Origin: Amylostereum areolatum
Taxonomy: Eukaryota; Basidiomycota; Agaricomycetes; Russulales; Stereaceae
NCBI GenBank assembly: GCA_012932865.1
Contig: SAXG01000074.1
Location: 160,319 to 224,318 of the forward strand
Length of the DNA stretch: 64,000 bases
Reading direction: 5' to 3'
The first letter of the stretch is position 1. Each line of letters opens with the position of its first letter. A model generated the notes under the pieces. It was not told where the DNA came from, searched no databases, and saw nothing but the letters and a program-made list of their open reading frames with translations. Both the position numbers and the translations under genes were made by a program. This document shows, one piece after another, positions 47,116 to 60,100 of the stretch.

Positions 47116-48638
47116 ATGCAAGCCTCCGGTCCTCTTCAGAGCGAGGAGCTGTACAAGCGCTCGGTCACCCTCATCATTTGGTACAAAGTGAGCGTCCCGC
47201 CCGTCTTTGTTCGCAGCGCGTCGCATGCATGCTAAGCAAGATTAGGCCCACACTACGCCGCTGCGCTTTCCCCACCCTGTCCCCGGATTCCCGTTCATGC
47301 AACTTTCCCAATTCTCGTCCCTGGTCTCTTCTCTCTCCCTCGACGAAAGCAGTTTCGTCGACACCTACAACCCCGTCACTGGCGAATGGGAGCAACACGG
47401 GATCGACACCATTCGGCGGGTGGAGAGCGAGCAGCGGGTGCTCTACCGGCTCCGCAAGAACCTGTTCGAGTGGCTCGAGGAAGACGACTGCCTCGGGTTG
47501 CAGGACGAGCTCGCGGCCCAACCGCAACCCGAGCCACAGCCCCGGCATAACCGACTCAAGCGTCCTGCGCCTGAGATGGTCAACGATACCTCTCCCCCTT
47601 CCAAGTACTTCATCTCGGACAACCCAATGTATTCCGACAGCCCGCACCATTCCCCAGCCCAGTCCTATCCCGTCCCGTCATACCCAGGCTCCAGCATGTC
47701 GACCAAGACGAACGGACACGGCCAGCAGCCCGTGGCCATAGCCAACAGCCCGCCTCACACGTCCCACGTAGCCGGCCCAAGCAGCAACCCGCTCAAGCAG
47801 TCGTACAACATGTACCCGAACCCGATGTACTCCGTGCCCGTGCACTCTCCCCCATCCACCCCCGCATCGAGCTCCGCCTCCGCACCGCCGTCCAGCACCG
47901 CCCAAACGAGCGTCATGCACTCCGCGCCGTCGACGCCGACACCCCAACCCTCCTCCGTCTCCGCCCCGATCCCGTACCATCCCCACCCGCCCCTCAAGCG
48001 ATGGCCGAACGATTACACCGTGTCCGAGATCGCGGACGGGTTCAAGCAGATGGACGACCTCGTCGGTCAGATGCCGACCATGACCCAGCGCACCGCGTTC
48101 GAGCGCGTCTTCGGCTGCCGCTACGTCAAGAGCACCGTCTGTCGCCACCGCGGCGTGTGGCGGCCGCGCGGAAGACGGCGTGCGCAACGCGTTCATCGCC
48201 ATGGGCCGCGACGAGCGCGCGATGTGGGGCGAGTTCGTCCGTCGCGTCGAGGGGCGCACCTCGGGCCTGCACGGCGGTGGGGTGGGGAGCATCGGCATCG
48301 GCGCGGACGTCAACGGGGGCAGCGTCGGCGTGATGCAGGTCCAGGTGCCGCAGATGTCCGGGCTGTCGATACCGGTCCAGGTGCACGGGGAGATCGACGA
48401 CACCGGGCAGGACGCGGTCATGGGCTCGCTCGGGCCCCCGCCGCAGAACGACCCGCACCATGTTGGCGAGAACGCGCATTCGCATGGGATGGTGCAGGTG
48501 ATGGGCATGAATGGGCAGACGGGGCCCGGACAGCAGGGCGATGGCATGGTGCATATGTTCTCTGCGTCGACGGTGAGGACGGCGGATGAGCGCGTGGGCG
48601 TGTACAACGCATCGCAGCTGTTGGGAGGCGATCAGTGA
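47116..48638 (+). CDS. Conserved low-complexity protein with KRWPNDYTVSEI domain
   Basis: Function unknown. ATG at 47116 gives MQASGPLQSEELYKRSVTLI and IWYK, a 60-nt intron, then a long exon: FPFMQLSQFSSLVSSLSLDE, SSFVDTYNPVTGEWEQHGID and ESEQRVLYRLRKNLFEWLEE. A Pro/Ser-rich middle of about 130 residues follows, then a dense block from KRWPNDYTVSEIADGFKQMD through MTQRTAFERVFGCRYVKSTV to CRHRGVWR. After a one-base frame break at 48157-48171, AEDGVRNAFIAMGRDERAMW and GEFVRRVEGR continue the same block, so the break is likely a sequence error. The tail is Gly/Met/His-rich and ends QLLGGDQ at 48638. The layout (conserved ends, disordered middle) suggests a nuclear regulator, which is inference only. 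Confidence 0.72.
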
Positions 48639-49094
48639 GAGGGGCGCGTCCGGGTGGCTGCCGTTGGTATGGCTGGGTGAGGTCTGTATCGCTGTCGGTT
48701 TCGCTGTCACTTCTAGGTTGTATGCCTACTCGCCTTATGTATTTTTATACTTCACCGGTTTACTCGATAGGGCTGGTACCTTGTATGTGTGCATGTACAT
48801 CACGCTACCGGCGTACGGACCAAGTACGATATATCTACTATAGAATTTGAATACGCCCGCTGGGCCTCCTCCGCTGCCCCTCCGACATGTTTCTACATCC
48901 TTGGTCTATCTTCTCTATCTCTTTCCCCAGTCCATGCTATACTTCCAGGACCATCCAAATCCGCACCGATCGAAAGATCTGTCTGCTACCGCGAACCAGC
49001 CGTGAGCCGCGGCGAACCTTCTTCAACACAAGTTGTCTCAAAATTCGGTGAGTATAGGTTATAGGTGGGTAAGTTATACCGACAGCCCAGCTTC
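48639..49094. other. Spacer between convergent genes
   Basis: About 0.46 kb holding the 3' ends of the two flanking genes. AT-richer than the coding DNA; no gene supported. Confidence 0.45.
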
Positions 49095-51258
49095 TCAAAC
49101 TTTGAACCCGCCCGCGAGACCCATAACATTCCCCGGATCGTACGTCCCCTTGATCGCCCGCAACCTCCCCACGTTCTTCCCATAAATCTCCTCCACCGGC
49201 GTCCCCTTCCAACGCATAGTTTCCATACACGAAATCGTCCTCGACCGCCTGCCCGAGCCGCCGCGCCGCCGCGCGCAGGTCGGCCGTCGCGCGCGCGAGC
49301 GTCGCGCGCACGAGCGCGTCGTTCGCCGGGTCGTTCCACCCGACGTCGAAATTGAGCGGCGTGAGCGCGACGTCGCGCGCGGGCGGGTAGGCGGACTCCG
49401 AGGCGGCGGCGGGGGCGTGGCGGTAGAGCGCGGCGTCGAACGGCTCCGAGTTGATGGTGAAGTAGACGTCCGGCTCGACCGCGGCCAAGCGCGCGCTCCA
49501 GAACTGGGAAGGCGGAGGGATCTCGATCAGCGTTCGGAAAGAATGAGGGGGGCGATGGAGGTAGGAAGAGGCGGGGGAGTGCATGTAAGTACCTCAGTCG
49601 AGTTTTGGACGGCTTGGAGGACGGCCGGGGTGTATTTGAGGATCGACACGGTGCTATAGGTCTGGCTGGTCAATGCGGTCACAGAGGAGGCCGTGACCGT
49701 AGCGTTAGTACAGGCTGCACGTTACATACTGAGAGGATGGCGGGCACTCACCGACGCCCAAGGCTCGCGGTCCCGGTCGGGGCGGATTGGACGAGCGAAA
49801 GGAACGAGCGCGTGCTCAGGTCGGCGGACAACGTCGGGACGGCGAGGAAGGCGTCGAATATCCCAGGTGGCGGCGTTGGTCCGTCGTAGAAGAGGATCAC
49901 GGATGCCACGGTGGTCTGCGCGGGCGCGGTCAGCCTCCGGTCGTGTTCATGTAGCGAACCGCGGCCACGGACGTATTACTTACCGTGCGGGCGAGGAAGC
50001 CGTACGTGAAGATCAGCTGTGCTTTCTTGTCGGTGTTGGTCGCGTCGAAGTGGGATACGGCGGCGGAGAGCGCGTCGAACTGGGTGCCGTTGAACACTGC
50101 CACGCCGCCCTGCGCGCGCGAAGTCGTTAGGCGGGGGGTACTTATGCGCACTGGATGAGCGCTCGACATACCCATACGTCGGTCTGAGGGTGCGAGACCA
50201 AGGTGAACTTCGTTACGATGCCCTGCCATTCCCGTGGACGAAGATCGGTCAGAGCCTCGGCAGATAGCACGAACCTGCGACGTACGAAATTGTTGGACCC
50301 GCCCTGGAAGGGACGCGCCTCGTGAGCGATGTTTGCTTGCGAGATCGCGAAATGTACGGACGCACCCTGAGAGCAAACCACAGGTCCCCCGAAGAGCTGG
50401 TGACGGAAGTCACGGTGCCGTTCGGCAGGACGAGCTCGTACGCGGCGACATTGTCACAGGACAGTCCGTACTGGTTCGTCTTCCAGGAATATCCTAGATG
50501 GTGTTCGTGTATCAGTCCGAGGCGAAGACGAGGACAAGAAGAGGAGACGCTTACCTCCACCCAACGTGAAGCCCGCAAGGCCCACACCAGACACGCGGCC
50601 GCCCACAACGCCGAGGCCGGTCCCGTTCAGGGCCTTGTAGACATCATCCCAGATTAGACCCGGGCCCACATCCACTGTCCCATGCGACGGATTATTCTGC
50701 ACGTTGGAAAAGCGCGTCATGGCGATGTGGACGCCGGACGTCGACGAAAATCCTTGGTTTCCGGTGTGTCCGCCTCCCTTGACCTGAACAGAAATCATTA
50801 TGCTATCCAGCACAGCGGACGATTCGCACGCACGGCGAAGGGTGTGCGGGTCTCTCCAAGTATTTGAAGCTAGGCGAGTAGAGTGATTTTGTATGGGCAA
50901 CGGAAACGGGGTTCTAAGTAGGGGCTCGGTTGACGCACGATGATGCCAACGTCGCGCGCGGTGCCCGGCTCTACCGAGCACGTCGAGTTCTGCGTACTGC
51001 CTTCCGAGTAGTGCGCGATGTCTGCAGCATACTGGGTAGAATCTACGCAGATACAGTAGGGTTGCTTAGATCAGCGTCAAGCGGTTAAGCAGTCGATGAC
51101 GCACCTGGGTAGAAAACAGCGGAGGCAGGCGAGATCGCCTTGGAAATCCGAGCGCAAGTTGTTACGGCACTGTATTGTGGAGAGACGGTCAGATTAGACG
51201 CCAACGCCGAGGCGGACGCTATGCAAGAGAGTACAAGGAGGGGTCGCGCGCTTAGCAT
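49095..51258 (-). CDS. Secreted FAD-linked oxidase (berberine-bridge-like)
   Basis: Flavoprotein oxidase of the PCMH/BBE group; such secreted fungal enzymes oxidise carbohydrates or small alcohols. I chose the ATG at 51258 because it opens a signal peptide (MLSARPLLVLSCIASASALA), 65 bp below a TATA box. FAD domain: KGGGHTGNQGFSSTSGVHIA with MTRF, VDVGPGLIWDDVYKALNGTG and GVGLAGFTLGGG, then NQYGLSCDNVAAYELVLPNG. Substrate domain: GGSNNF joined to GIVTKFTLVSHPQTDVW, and GGVAVFNGTQFDALSAAVSH. BBE C-terminal part: VYGNYALEG, then TPVEEIYGKNVGRLRAIKGT and YDPGNVMGLAGGF, with the stop at 49097-49095. The last two blocks are in different frames, separated by a four-base G/C run at 49203-49206, most likely a one-base insertion. 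About ten exons. Confidence 0.83.
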
Positions 51259-51322
51259 GTTGCACCTCACCAGACAGGGCGAAGGGGAAATTGGGATCAA
51301 AAGACTGGACGGTTCCACAGCT

Positions 51323-51330
51323 CTTTTATA
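51323..51330 (-). promoter_or_regulatory. TATA box for the FAD-linked oxidase
   Basis: TATAAAAG on the minus strand, 65 bp upstream of the ATG at 51258, a standard spacing. Confidence 0.6.
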
Positions 51331-53317
51331 CCGCCAACACTGCCCATACGTACCCAGCTCGCCTGAGAAGAATGCTCAACACGGCGTCAATGTACCTTTT
51401 ATCCAATATCGTGAGAGAGCGGTCGGCGACAACACCGTCAGCATGCACAAATCGTCCGATCCCGAGCGCTGCAGCGCCGCAGATGAACGCTCGGCGATCT
51501 CGGTAGCGTCTACTAGCGCTCCGTCTGTCAGTTTGATGTCCGGAAGCAGGCTTCCCAGCGAGTCGTCCAAACGAGCACCAGTTCAGGTTGAGACGGTGAT
51601 GATAGTGGCATTGGCACGGTGATTCCCTCAAGAACAAATGAGATTGATTCTAACGCCTTTTTCGGGGTAGGGTAAAAAACGACACTTACCTTGCGGATCT
51701 AATCTGCAAGGCACCTTGAAAAGTGTCGAATGAAGAGTTCGAAGTTGAACGTTGAACGTTGAACGTTGAAACGTTACGAAGTTCGAATAGACCATGGAAG
51801 CCTCAGGCTTGTGGAGTTACTTCAGCACGTGACTACAGAAACTACCGGTCCGGGATTTTACTCGACTCGGCTTCTCGACCTCCCAGTGAGCCCCCACGAC
51901 GTCCAGCCCTTGCCATCGACTCATCCTCTGGACCTCTAAATCTTTGCCTCGAACAACAATAAGTTATTCGTGCTCGGAGTCCGGATGGGTCGTGGTTTCT
52001 TGCCGACAGGTCCAGAGGAGCCCGCCTGCGATCTCGCCCCTTTTTCCTGAGGTCGCGCTCGTGTTAGACCCCCGTCGACCATCGTCTGGACGCTTTCTGG
52101 ACGACGCTCTCCGACTCTGCGTGTCAGTATGCTTGGCTCGTGGCTCTGGTATAAAATGGGTCAGGATTCGTCGTCTGTGAACATCGACTCATAGGCTAGA
52201 GTCATAATATCCACCCGACCCCAGCTTCAGGGTTTCTGTCGCTCCCCACTCAACCGTCAAAACTTGCCGTTTTATCTTCAATGACGTCGTTCGCGCTTGC
52301 TCTTTCTGCCCGCAAACCGGTGAGGAGCTTTCTTCTTGTCGGCGTTGTCGCCACCGTAGCCGCTCATGATCCTCATGATCTTCATCTACGAATTTCAGGC
52401 AGTCGCCCTCTTCGCCACGCTTCAAACGTTGCTTTGGATCGGCGTGTGGAAGCAGAATCAAAAGCAACCCAACGTGACGTGCGTTCTTCTTTTCACCCCC
52501 TTGTGGTCCGGGCTGACTGAAACAACCTCTACACAGTCGCTCGAAACCGCACTCGCACATCCCGCAAGGCCGGTTCTTTGGATGAGACGAGCATGGCTCG
52601 CGCTCGACGCTCAGCCGCTCAGCGCTCAGCGCTCAGTGCTCAGCGCCAAACGCTCAGGCGTCCAATGCTCCATCCCCCACTCTTATCGACCTCCTCTCCG
52701 ATTTTGTATCGATAAACTACACTGTAATCGTTCCCGTTGTACAATAGATGAACGTCAAACCCCGATTTGGCTCTGCGTATCTCCATGTGGGATAGAGACA
52801 AGAATGAGCGTCCGAAGCCCTTTCCTTATGATGCGCCAGAAGTTCTTTGTGGATCCTCATCGATTTATCTCTTCGTTTCCCCTTTCGATCCGCCTCCTAG
52901 TATGCGGCCCAGCATAGTCTACATACGTGACTTTCACTCCGATTCCTTGCCATTGCCGATGCATACTTTGAGACTCGCACAGACCGGAGCCACGTTGATT
53001 CCCCGCAGCGTCGGTCGTGGCCGTATCAAATTCCGACGGTTTCGCAACCCCGCGCCCGCCGCCACTACCACCGCTTCATCGCACCTTCACCCTCTCCTTA
53101 AACCACCCGCCACGCTCCTTCATACCGACGATGCTGGCCATTTAACCCCCCGCAATTCCTCTCCCTCTGCCGCCAGATTTCCTCACCCAATTCCAATAGG
53201 AGCGTATCTCACGCTCCACCCCACGCTCGAGAGCTTATCGGATTCCAGGGATAGACCGTCCGTGAGATAACCACCTCACAAGCTCTCCGACTCCTGTACA
53301 CAACCCCCAACTCGCCC
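51331..53317. other. Intergenic region with short tandem repeats
   Basis: Two kilobases between divergent starts with no supported gene. Near 51744-51770 the heptamer GTTGAAC is repeated about four times. At 52610-52665 GCTCAGC/GCTCAG units recur about six times. An open frame at 52366-52917 (ILMIFIYEFQAVALFATLQT) has one hydrophobic stretch but no splice or family support. Confidence 0.45.
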
Positions 53318-55460
53318 ATGGACTCCGAGTCGAAGGTGTTCACCTTGTCGCGCCTGGCGGTGTTGGCGACCGCGACGCTCGTCACCCTCAGCTCCGGCAC
53401 GAACTACGTGCGTCCATCTCCTTTCGTCAACCTTGCGCATGAGCTGAACGAAGGGGACCCTTAGGTTGTTTCCGGTGAGTCATCCGTGGGTGCGATGCAA
53501 GACGTTGGGCTAACGAGGTGGTTCATCAGCGTACGCGCCTCAACTGGGCTCCCGTCTTCACCTCTCACACACTCAGCTCAATATCGTCGCCGTCGCCGGC
53601 AATGGTACGCTTCTCCTACGATCTATATCCCGCCGCCTCGCGACTGACCCCGCGCAGTGGGCGTATACACCAGCGGGCCTTTCACGGGCAGGATCATGGA
53701 CACGCGCGGCCCACGCCCTCTCCTGATCGCGTCCTTCGTATGTCTGCTGTCCGGATACCTCACCATACGCGCGATGTACGATGCGGGGCTGGACGAGGGC
53801 GAGGAGAACCTCCGCCGGGGCCATCTCCTCCTGCTCATCTTCGCGAGCTACCTCACCGGCGTCGGCGGCAACTCGGGCATGGCCAGCGCGATGAACTCGA
53901 CCGCCAAAAGCTTCCCCGACCGTCTCGTGCGTCTCCTTTTCTCCTCTCGACGCACGACGCTGACGGACGCACCCTCCAGCGCGCGATCGTCGTCGGCATC
54001 GTCATGTCCGGCTTCGGCCTCTCCGCATTCTTCTTCTCCACGCTCTCCCACCTCCTCTTCCCCGGCAACACCTCCGACTTTCTCCTCGTCCTCGCCCTCG
54101 GCACCGCCCTCCCCATGATCCTCGGCTTCTTCTTCGTCCGACCGCTCCCCTTGCCCACCCACCCCCCGTACCGCCGCCTCTCCTTCGACGCCCCCCGCCC
54201 CGTCCTCCGCAGCACAAGCCAGACCCGCCTCCTTCTCTCCGACGACGACGACGACGCATCGGACGCCCAGCCACCGCCGCCGACGGACGCCGCCTACACC
54301 GAGTTCTCCCGCGCCCCCGCGCTGCTCCTTCCGGACTCCGTCCAACTCTCCCCGTCGTCCGGCAGAGAGCACGTCCACCGTCGGAGCCGATCCCGCAGCG
54401 CCGCCCCGAGCCATCGCGGGGCGGGTGCACTACCAGGGGAAAAGCTGGCCGAGGGACGCGGCGTCGATCTGCACGCCTCGGCGCTGTGGACCTCGCTCGA
54501 TTTTTGGATCCTGTGCGGGATCAACATGCTCTGTGCGTCCCCTCATCCCCCCACCCTCCGCAATTCGCTGACCGACGGCTCCGGGCGACAGTCAGTGGTA
54601 CCGGCCTGATGTGTGCGTCCCTTCCCCCTCCTCCCCCTCCTCCCCGCGCCATCCTGACGCGCACCGTGCAGACATCAACAACGTCGGGTCGATCGCCCAG
54701 GCGCTCTTCGCGCGGGGCAACCCCGCCTACGACCCGCTCGCCGCCTCGGTGTGGCAGGCCGCCCAAGTCTCCGCCCTCTCCCTGACCAACTTTGCCGGAC
54801 GGATCCTCATCGGGCTCGCTGCGGACGCGACCAAGGCCCGCGCGCGTCTCCCGCGCTCCTGCTGCCTCGCGCTCGTCGCCGCGCTCTTCGTCCTCGCCCA
54901 GGGCGTGCTCCTGCGCACCCAGGACGTCGCCCATCTCTGGGTCGCGAGCGCCGCGCTCGGGCTGGCCTATGGCGGGCTCTTTGGGCTGCTGCCGACGCTG
55001 TGCATCGAGCTCTTCGGGCTTGGGTGCGTTCTCTTTCTCTGCTGGGTGGCACGGACGGGCGCTGAGGGGTGCTTCCAGCGCATTTCTCGGAGAATTGGGG
55101 ATACGTCTCGCTCTTCCCCGTCGTCGGCGGCAATCTCTTCTCGCTCGCCTTGGCCGGAACCTCGATGCGCACTCCCCGCACGCCGACATCGACGCCGCGC
55201 CTCCCGCGCCGCTTCCCTCGGCGTCATCGGTACCCTCCCCGCTCGCGCGCGCGCTCCCCGCAGCGCCCGAGCTCACCTGCCTCGACGGCCGCGCGTGCTA
55301 CGTCCACTCGCTCTACCTCACCCTCGGCGCGTGCCTCCTCGCGTCCGTGCTCGCGCTCTGGCTCGCGCGGCGGGATTGGGTGGACCGCAAGAGTCGGGTG
55401 GTGGCGTACGAGGAGGTGCTGTGGGAGGAGGACGGGGAGGACGAGGATGTCAGGCCGTGA
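53318..55460 (+). CDS. MFS transporter, MCH1-like
   Basis: Membrane transporter of the MCH1/nodulin-like subgroup. Start ATG at 53318 (MDSESKVFTLSRLAVLATAT). TM1 is VTLSSGTNY, spliced to VVSAYAPQLGSRLHLSHTQL and NIVAVAGNVGVYTSGPFTGR, the hallmark of the subgroup. Next: LLLIFASYLTGVGGNSGMAS, RAIVVGIVMSGFGLSAFFFS, a long charged cytosolic loop (about 54200-54480, with an Asp run and Ser/Arg-rich part), LDFWILCGINMLCSGTGLM, YINNVGSIAQALFARG, and SLTNFAGRILIGLAAD. The C-terminal exon gives HFSENWGYVSLFPVVGGNLF, then after a one-base loss at 55141-55160 GRNLDAHSPHADIDAAPPA, and the last helix TLGACLLASVLALWLARRDW. Stop at 55458-55460. Substrate unknown. Confidence 0.84.
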
Positions 55461-55888
55461 AGCTCTCCCGGCGTGCGGGCGGTGGAGGTGGTGAAGAGTA
55501 ATAGACGCGTTTACTGTACATCTTTGATTTATTGATGTTTGGTCGTAGACATGGGGGGCCATTCGCTGGGTCAGTGGGTCCCTTTGCGATAAGTGAATTC
55601 GAAAGGAGTGAACAGTGGGCCTCACCCCCAAATCTATATGATGCACACATATCTTCGATGGCGATACAAGTATGAGTTTCGTACATACTCTAGCGTCTAC
55701 AATGTCCAGGGACCGCCGTCCAGAAAACCAACAAAACCGATGCTAGCCGATGCCCCGTGCCGGCCACCGCAAGCCTCGCAATGATAAAGCTCCAAGTCGG
55801 GGGCATCTGAGAACAAACCCCTACAGACCCCTTTCCGCTTCAAACCTCGTACGCTATCTATCGTGCCAAATATCGCTCAGCTTCAGAG
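55461..55888. other. Intergenic region
   Basis: About 0.43 kb; 3' end of the transporter and promoter of the next gene. Nothing else seen. Confidence 0.5.
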
Positions 55889-56678
55889 ATGTCTACTTCC
55901 CAACCCAACATGGATGAATACATGTTCGAGTGCGAGCTCGATGCCAGTGGCAAACGCATTCCAGAGGCAACTTTCTTTGGTTGGAAGCTCACGCAGCGTG
56001 CGAAGGATGCCCAACGAGCGGTACGTCTATCGCTTTGTGACTGTGTCATACCAGTGCTTGCCACTGTTTCTGACCTGGCACAGGAAATGGCAGAGACTCT
56101 ATGGACAATAGACCGCCGGTAGCCTCGATACCATCAACCTACATCCCCAAGAATGGGAGCAAGCCTCCTCTGCTTTTCTATGGCTTTCCATTCAAGGAGC
56201 AATTCATGGTCAACTATGCTAGACGCCACTCGCTCGAGCTGCCACTTGTTGAAGAGGATCGCATTAGCACCGGGACCGACGCGTTGAGATTCGCGGAGCT
56301 CGAGGACGAAGACGTAACGATGCGGATGCGGGTAATTGCCGCCTCGCTCGTTGCTTCCCACCTTGGGGATGCCTGTGGAGGTATTAGGTTGGATGTCGCG
56401 ACCCCACTCACGTTTGAGTGGGACGGTATTCTTGCGCTCTGGTCGAATTATACTGTACTTGATCGTCATCGAGCTATTCAGAGGGGGGGGTATTCTATCG
56501 AGCAGGTTATCGCGATCATAGGGAAGGCTATGAACGAGGACGGTCAGGTTACCGAAATCAAGTGGTGGTGGGACTTTGATAATGATGTGGTACGTGCCAC
56601 ATGTACCCCGTCCGCATCGTGACGCTTTCACTGACCGTCACTTTCATGATTTAGAACGTGTTAACCACCCCGAACTGA
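55889..56678 (+). CDS. Small conserved hypothetical protein
   Basis: Unrecognised protein of about 220 residues. First exon 55889-56020 (MSTSQPNMDEYMFECELDAS to AKDAQRA), a 62-nt intron with a GTACGT donor, then EMAETLWTID. The frame shifts by one base around 56101-56120 into PPVASIPSTYIPKNGSKPPL, LFYGFPFKEQFMVNYARRHS and LELPLVEEDRI. The rest includes DALRFAELEDEDVTMRMRVI and a Trp-rich EIKWWWDFDNDV, followed by a 71-nt intron and a tiny last exon (NVLTTPN, stop at 56676-56678). The composition suggests a soluble globular protein. I know of no function; similar short proteins are common in mushroom genomes. Confidence 0.65.
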
Positions 56679-57182
56679 TTCTTGATTCGCCGGTCACGCA
56701 TGTCCTATTCGATGTAATCGATAAGGCTGTTTGTTCAATGTCTCTCAGACTCTCTATCTATCTCGCTCCGAGTCCGACGTTTCGATTGTTACCAATTGCA
56801 TGTACGAATTTTTATGTAGTGGGTGTATCTGCATGAGCCCTGCCTTATGAGGTGTCCTTATGGTGCTGAAAGAAATGTGCGGGAGCGCGGTCCGCCTCAG
56901 TATCTATCCTCAGTCAAGAAAGGGATGTATTTTGGCGTCGAACACATAAGAGAACAGGGTACCTAGACACTTACTGAGGTGTGTACTCGGACTACCTTCC
57001 GACGACCAGACCCACCTGAGGCACTTTGAAAAGAAACGACACTGGATTCACAAAGTCACAAGGGGACGACGCACAATACAAACACAAGTCCACAAGTCCA
57101 CAGCGAGATGATCCCCGCCCCTGCCCGCGTCATCTCCAAACAAGCTTCATCAAACAGGAGGAGGGAAAAAATGGCGCCCCCA
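56679..57182. other. Spacer between convergent genes
   Basis: 0.5 kb containing the 3' ends of the small gene and of the large ankyrin gene. No gene supported. Confidence 0.5.
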
Positions 57183-60100
57183 TCACAGGTTGTCAGCTCC
57201 AAACGCAGACACTCCTCCGTTCTGGAGGGTGTTGAACACGCTGGACTGCATGAGCGCGTTCTTCCTCTGGTCATCCTCGCTCTCCTCCGGGGTGGTCCAA
57301 ATTCACCTCAGCCATCCTGCCCCGGCGCGGATAGCTTCCCATCCCGCGCGCACGCCGTTAACCTGCGCCAAGTTCCGCTCCACCGAGTTCTGGACGTCCA
57401 TCAGGTGCACGAGCTGTCGGGGTCCGGGCGAGTCCTCCACCGCGCGCCGCACGATGTCGAAGGTCTTCCGTATGTAGTCTTCGTGCTGCACGTTATAGTA
57501 GGAGAGTAATGGTTTGTACACGGCCGTCGTTGGTCCGTCCTCAGCGTTCGCGTCGGCAGCGGCAGGCCTCTCCGCGAGAGCCTCGGCGAGCTTGCGCTCC
57601 ATCCTGTCTTTGAGCTCCAGGAGCTCCTTGCCCGGCTTCGACCCGGCGTCCAACTTTCCCTCCGCCAGCAGGCCCTCGAGTGTCTTCGCCAGCTCGGCAC
57701 CTGCACCTTTAACGTGTCGAGGTCAAGCGCATCCCTGAACACGGAGGCCTGATCCACAACCCCGCGGAGCGCGTCCGGAAGTCGAGCTTCGCCGTGGCCC
57801 AGCTGCGTGCGGATGCCCAGCTCCTTGAGCCCGGAAATGTCCAATGCGTCTGCCCGACGCCGTTCTCGGTGTGGAGGAGCTCCTTCGGACCGTACTTGAT
57901 GAGGATGGGAACAGTTGCAACACTTGAGTTCTGCACGGCGACGTGAAGGACGGTCGAACCGGTGGAGTCTTTCATGAGATAGACGGATGGGTCGATGCCG
58001 AATTGGACGAGGGCCTTGACAGTGTCCTGGCGCCGCGTTTCACAGCCAACATCAAGGGCTATGGGCAGTAATTGTTAGCGTGCAATATGGCAGCTCCAAG
58101 CAACCGAGGAAACGTACCGTATTATAAGCATCCTTCGATTCTGTGCCAGGAGCTCGCGGGTCAATTCCTTGGGCAGGACCTTCAGCACATGCTTCAGAGT
58201 CGCCGTCTTTTCGGCTGACTGGGTGATACACAGAATATGGTAGATGTTCCATCTGATGTACCAAGTCAGTGCCTGCTCTCGAAAGAAAAACGTCGATCAC
58301 ATACCCACGAATGTCTCGCTCCGAAGGACTGCAGCCTTTGGACAGAAGGAAGTCGATCATTTCTGGGCCACCCGACTCGCCCCATGTCGCCGACAGCAAG
58401 CGAGCCCCATGCCGCCGACAGCAAAGCGTTGAACCCCGAGAATTTCGTCCTGGAATCCGCCGTCAGCTCCGTCGACATTCAGACCCAGAAAGCACAGAGA
58501 CGACGAACCTTGCATCCATCGCGTCCAACATCAGCTCTGGCCGGTACTCCCACATCTTTCTGACGACGTTCAGCTGGTTGTGCACGACGGCTGCCGTCAA
58601 GGGGCTCTCGTAAGCTGGTTGATATCCCATCCAAGCCACTTCGGCAACGATCCCTGCAAGTTCTCCATCTTCTTGAGCTCCCTCGCTTGAACGTCCATGC
58701 CATGCTTCGCGTAGTACTGGAAGGCCTCAAGAACGCGAGGGACAGCGAGATACTCCACAACATTGACCGAGCCCGCGACGGCAGCAGTGCGCAGGAGAGG
58801 TGCCGGAATGACGTTCTGGGCAGGGCGCGCGGACGCCTACACCCATAAGTGCGAGGTCCTTGCGCTTCTTTCCGCCGACGTTGAGCCCATTGTACACGCG
58901 CTCCTTCTTCGCCGTAGTCTTCTTGCCGGTCTTGCCGTCCGTCTCTTCGGTGGATTCCTCCTTCGGCACCTCCTCCTGGCGCGCCAATGTCGCACCTGCG
59001 CGCCGGATGACCTCGTCCAGCATGTCCGGTCGATCCTCCATCACCGTCCACGCCACGCCATCGTTCCTTAACGACGTAGACTCTGCCTCCTTGTAGAGAT
59101 CCGCAACCCGGAGGAAAGCTTCATGTCGTTGTCGATGACAGCTTTTTGCAGCGGAGTCGCCTGGAAGTGCTGGGTCTTATCCTCGGTGGGCCATGGCGAA
59201 GTCACCTGAAGGAACTTGCTGGCAGGAACATCGCACTTGACGGAAGACCGACGCGCGGCGATGTCGGTGAAGCTGATCGTTTCTTGAGGAGCATCCATAT
59301 CTACGTCCGAGTCAGCATCGCTGTCGTCGTCATCGGAGTCGTCTATGGGAACAGACAAGATTAACGAGGCACATAAGGACATCGATGACAGCACTTACGG
59401 CCGACAAAAGCGTTCACATTGAACGGACCAGCTGTCGTCTCGGGGGACTTGTATTGAGCATAAGCGATCGCGATGATGAGCCTCGCCGTCTCCCAATGCC
59501 TGCGATGCAAAGCTACTGCCAGTGGCGTATACCCTGCGGCACCATTAGTTCGAACATGACGGTAACGATGCGAGGAAGGCTTGCCGATAATGGACGATGC
59601 GAAAGGACTCGTCGTCTGCACCGTGATCTGGATAGGCTCTTGTCCGTCAACCTCGTCCTTGGGAAGACACAGCTCCTCAATCCGCTCGTCGTTCCCCTGC
59701 CAGCATGCCTCGTAGAGGTCGTCGTAGAACACTTTGAGATGGAGCGGGACGGGGCTGGTGCCGCCGATCGCTGTCAAACGCACGTATCCCGCCGAAACCA
59801 GCATAGAATCCGACTGGCCGGTGCGTCTAGCCTGGAGTATGCGCCGAAAACGGGCGCTGGCGGCATGCAGCATGGTCGCCTGGGGGTCGGGGATCGGGTC
59901 CTGCGGTGCGATCTGTGGCTCGAGTAAACGGGCCCGCATGAACTTCTCGACCTCCTGGTAATATTCCTGGGTCGACATCGCCTTCTTCGGGTCCCCTGGT
60001 GGCAGGACACCGGTTGCAGGCTGCTTGCGGTGCCCATTCGGGACGCCCGAACTCCTCAAACGATACGTCAGGGGTTGTAGCACCGAGGACAGATAGGCGC

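Noticed and set aside
47678..48607. 309-residue minus-strand open frame rich in Gly and Cys
   Set aside because: Antisense to the Pro/Ser-rich KRWPNDYTVSEI gene; repetitive composition only.
52366..52917. 183-residue plus-strand open frame with a hydrophobic start
   Set aside because: No supported promoter, splice chain or family resemblance; includes the GCTCAGC repeat as coding sequence.
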